This document shows, in pieces, positions 21,094 to 23,042 of a stretch of DNA of 23,042 bases. The position numbers and the translations under genes are program-made. Where the stretch lies: the IMG/VR virus record IMGVR_UViG_3300002460_000171, positions 1 through 23,042 of that record; one strand, 5' to 3'. Position 1 is the first letter of the stretch, and the number at the start of each line of letters is the position of its first letter. This DNA comes from a virus. The notes below the pieces were generated by a model, which was not told the origin of the DNA, ran no database searches, and saw only the letters and a program-made list of their open reading frames with translations.

Positions 21094-22332
21094 TTAGTAT
21101 AAATTCCAAGTTGTAGCATATTCAGATATAGATTGTCTGGCAGCATTAGTGCCGCTTGTTAATATCCATCCTTTTATAAATAAATTACTTCCTGCTGAAT
21201 TTGAAAATCTGAATATCTGATTTAATGTAACCGCTTCCATATCTTCAATAGTTCTATTAGATGTTTCCCAAGAGGTTGTTGCGTTAGTTCCGCTCGTAGC
21301 TGTGTTTGCTACAACTATTACATTAGTAATACTTCCAGTTCCTCCTCCATAATTATTTGATACGAAATATTCACTTCCAGGATGCGTTAAGGCCGAAAAT
21401 ACAGGCATTCCATCATCAACATTAAAATCTTTAGTTGCTGCTACAGTTACAGAACCTGCTTGAGAATATAGTGCATTAAATGTAGTTACTCCTGACATAA
21501 GCCACATCGCTGCAACTCCTCCAGTACCATCTGCTCCTGTATCTGTCATTTTTAAATGTGCAGAAGTTTCGTTTACTTTTATATCTGCAGTTAAATCTGT
21601 GTAAAATTCATCCGTATTACCATCGTTAAGCACAGTTTCGGCTGGTAATTCCCACCTACCTACTGGTGCTGCACTAATTACGCTTGACCAAGATTCAATA
21701 CTACCTACACTTGCTGGAAAAGTTAAAGTTCTTCCCCCAGATTGATTATTAGTTAAATCTATTTTAGCTACAATAGCTGTTGAGGCTCTTCTACCATAAT
21801 CCATCGGGTCTGGACTTGCGAATTTTGTTGGTGTTGTAATGTATGTACTGCTCGCTCTCGGAGAATTAAATTGATATGGTGAACCTGTAAAGGGCGTAGG
21901 ACTTCCTACGAATAATACACCCATAACTCTTGCTCTATTTGTACCATATAACGCTCCTCCTGTAGATAGCAATCTCCATCTATTACTACCTATTTGTGCA
22001 AAGTTACAACCATAAATTCCAAAACTTCCTGTATTAGTAATTGCGTCTGCATCAATATCTACATAGAAACCTGTTGGAGCTCCACCACTGAAATTAGATT
22101 GATTATATGTCGGACTTCCTATATGTAAAGTAGTTCTGCGTTGAGAACTTCCAAGAGTAATAAAAGGGTCTGCAGCAAAATTAGTATAGTTAGGAGTTCC
22201 GCTTACGTTAAGATTAGCATCCCATCCTTTATAATATTGATTAAATATCGCTTGTGAAGAATTTTTAATAATCTTACCAAATGCGTTCATTACATCATCT
22301 GCAGCTATTTGTTGTCCTGCTATAATTGCCAT
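21094..22332 (-). CDS. putative virion surface or tail-fibre protein
   Basis: 412 residues, strongly enriched in Gly, Ser, Thr, Asn and beta-branched residues, with no catalytic motif. The N-terminal 45 residues are helical (ADDVMNAFGKIIKNS) and could attach to the virion; the rest appears as repeated beta-sandwich segments, compatible with a fibre or receptor-binding protein. Codon use is visibly less AT-biased than in the replication genes. Located between a tail-hub gene and small virion genes. Exact role is not identified. Confidence 0.5.
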   Translation of the reverse strand: MAIIAGQQIAADDVMNAFGKIIKNSSQAIFNQYYKGWDANLNVSGTPNYTNFAADPFITLGSSQRRTTLHIGSPTYNQSNFSGGAPTGFYVDIDADAITNTGSFGIYGCNFAQIGSNRWRLLSTGGALYGTNRARVMGVLFVGSPTPFTGSPYQFNSPRASSTYITTPTKFASPDPMDYGRRASTAIVAKIDLTNNQSGGRTLTFPASVGSIESWSSVISAAPVGRWELPAETVLNDGNTDEFYTDLTADIKVNETSAHLKMTDTGADGTGGVAAMWLMSGVTTFNALYSQAGSVTVAATKDFNVDDGMPVFSALTHPGSEYFVSNNYGGGTGSITNVIVVANTATSGTNATTSWETSNRTIEDMEAVTLNQIFRFSNSAGSNLFIKGWILTSGTNAARQSISEYATTWNLY

Positions 22333-22366
22333 ATTTTTATAATTTCTTTTATATATTTAAATTTAT
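22333..22366 (-). promoter_or_regulatory. probable promoter of the fibre-like gene
   Basis: On the minus strand the gap reads TAAATTTAAATATATAAAAGAAATTATAAAAAT before the ATG at 22332. AAATATATAAAAG is a good archaeal TATA box about 15-25 bases before the start codon, suggesting a nearly leaderless transcript separate from the hub gene. Confidence 0.45.
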
Positions 22367-23042
22367 TTAGAAGGTTCCTCCAGACCTTTGTGTTGTAACT
22401 GCATTGGTTCCTGATTTATCCCACGTAAATGTAGCACTATCCCACTCAGTATGTCCTGCATCCCAAATAGATGCTCCACTTACATCTGTTGTTTTAACAT
22501 ACCATGATAACATACTAATTTGTACAGAACCTGCAAGATTCATTAACCTAGATAATATATCACTTACATCTATTTTTTCAGCTTGTAATTGACGCTGTGA
22601 TATCATGTAATCTGCGAAAGCATCAGAAATATTTCCTTTCCTTGTACCAGCTTGTAAAGATAAAATTTGTTCAGACTTTAAAGTATTTTGATTTATATTA
22701 TAAGAAACATTAGTTACTTTCATAGTCCCACTTGCTGCAGTATAAGGTATGTAAACATCTACAGTATGACCTGGTTGTATCATATTAATTCCTTTTACAT
22801 TGAATTGACCATTCAATCCAGGAGTAGAAAAATCTTGTATTTCTGCTAATGCTATATCTCTTGCCTGTCTTGGGTCTTTAATTTCTTCATTAACAATTAC
22901 TTTTTCTTTTTTTCCATATTTATCTATACTTATTCTATCTTCTGCTAATTTAACTACAGGTACTTGTTTATTGTAATCAACAGTTACTACATTTGTACCT
23001 GAAGAGGGAATATTATTTCCTGCTTCTGTCCCAGAAGTAAAA
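22367..23042 (-). CDS. tail/baseplate hub-like protein (5' partial)
   Basis: The frame is open from the right edge to its stop at 22367, so at least 224 residues of a longer protein are present; an internal TTG at 22816 is not the true start. The visible part begins with a Ser/Gly-rich segment, then RISIDKYGKKEK, KDPRQARDIALAEI, TPGLNGQFNVKGINMIQPGHTVDV. This order (D-x-x-RI-x-x-YG, Ala-rich helix, P-G, G-x-x-x-I-x-PG-x-x-V) is that of XkdQ/gpD-like tail hub proteins, and marks a tailed virus. The C-terminal 90 residues (TQRSGGTF end) are an extra domain. Confidence 0.65.
   Translation of the reverse strand, partial: FTSGTEAGNNIPSSGTNVVTVDYNKQVPVVKLAEDRISIDKYGKKEKVIVNEEIKDPRQARDIALAEIQDFSTPGLNGQFNVKGINMIQPGHTVDVYIPYTAASGTMKVTNVSYNINQNTLKSEQILSLQAGTRKGNISDAFADYMISQRQLQAEKIDVSDILSRLMNLAGSVQISMLSWYVKTTDVSGASIWDAGHTEWDSATFTWDKSGTNAVTTQRSGGTF

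Noticed and set aside
22404-22592. Small plus-strand frame in the hub gene
   Set aside because: Antisense to the clear hub-like reading frame, which is open to the window edge.

Overview
The window looks like part of a strongly AT-rich genome of a tailed archaeal virus or provirus (Caudoviricetes-like). Three things support this. The replication genes are of archaeal/eukaryal type: a PCNA-like sliding clamp, a family B DNA polymerase, and a compact archaeal primase with both PriS-like and PriL-like parts. Promoters carry archaeal TATA boxes, with GGAGG-type ribosome binding sites in places. The right end carries virion genes, including an XkdQ-like tail-hub fragment. The host cannot be named from the sequence. 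No tRNA, rRNA, CRISPR array or insertion sequence was seen.

Layout. (1) 1-700: intergenic region with short palindromes, a 44-codon minus-strand gene (217-351) and a 280-base stretch that is nearly free of G on the + strand. (2) 701-2745, minus strand: a small barrel-like protein, an HExxH protein and an AAA+ ATPase. (3) 2746-2877: divergent promoter region with tandem palindromic operator-like sites. (4) 2878-6738, plus strand: small genes, often joined by ATGA stop/start overlaps, encoding a Cys-rich protein, a SprT-like metalloprotein, a pentapeptide-repeat protein, an unusual G-x-W repeat protein and an XPB-like helicase with altered motifs I and II. (5) 6821-7377: a small zinc protein and a VanZ-like membrane protein. 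(6) 7505-18956, plus strand: a long compact operon for replication (putative SSB, RecA-like ATPase, PCNA, PolB, Cas4-like nuclease, primase) that encloses a 7-deazaguanine DNA-modification cluster. (7) 18934-20439: small proteins. (8) 20461 to the right edge, minus strand: a holin-like membrane protein and virion proteins, converging on the plus-strand genes.

The central system is the modification cluster: queD, queE, a Gpt-like phosphoribosyltransferase, folE, queC, a YkgJ-like CxxxxxCC protein, a QueF-family protein and a DpdA-like transglycosylase. Together they encode a full route from GTP to preQ0, a step that may change the nitrile, and insertion into DNA in place of guanine. The phosphoribosyltransferase could recycle the guanine released by DpdA. 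The QueF-family protein keeps the catalytic Cys and Asp but has Lys where QueF has the active-site His, so the final base may be preQ0, preQ1, archaeosine-like or something new.

Three regions share a palindromic promoter element, TTATATACT-N2-AGTATATAA followed by ATATTTA, suggesting one regulator for several transcription units. A compact folded RNA element is predicted between the nuclease and primase genes (17916-17997).
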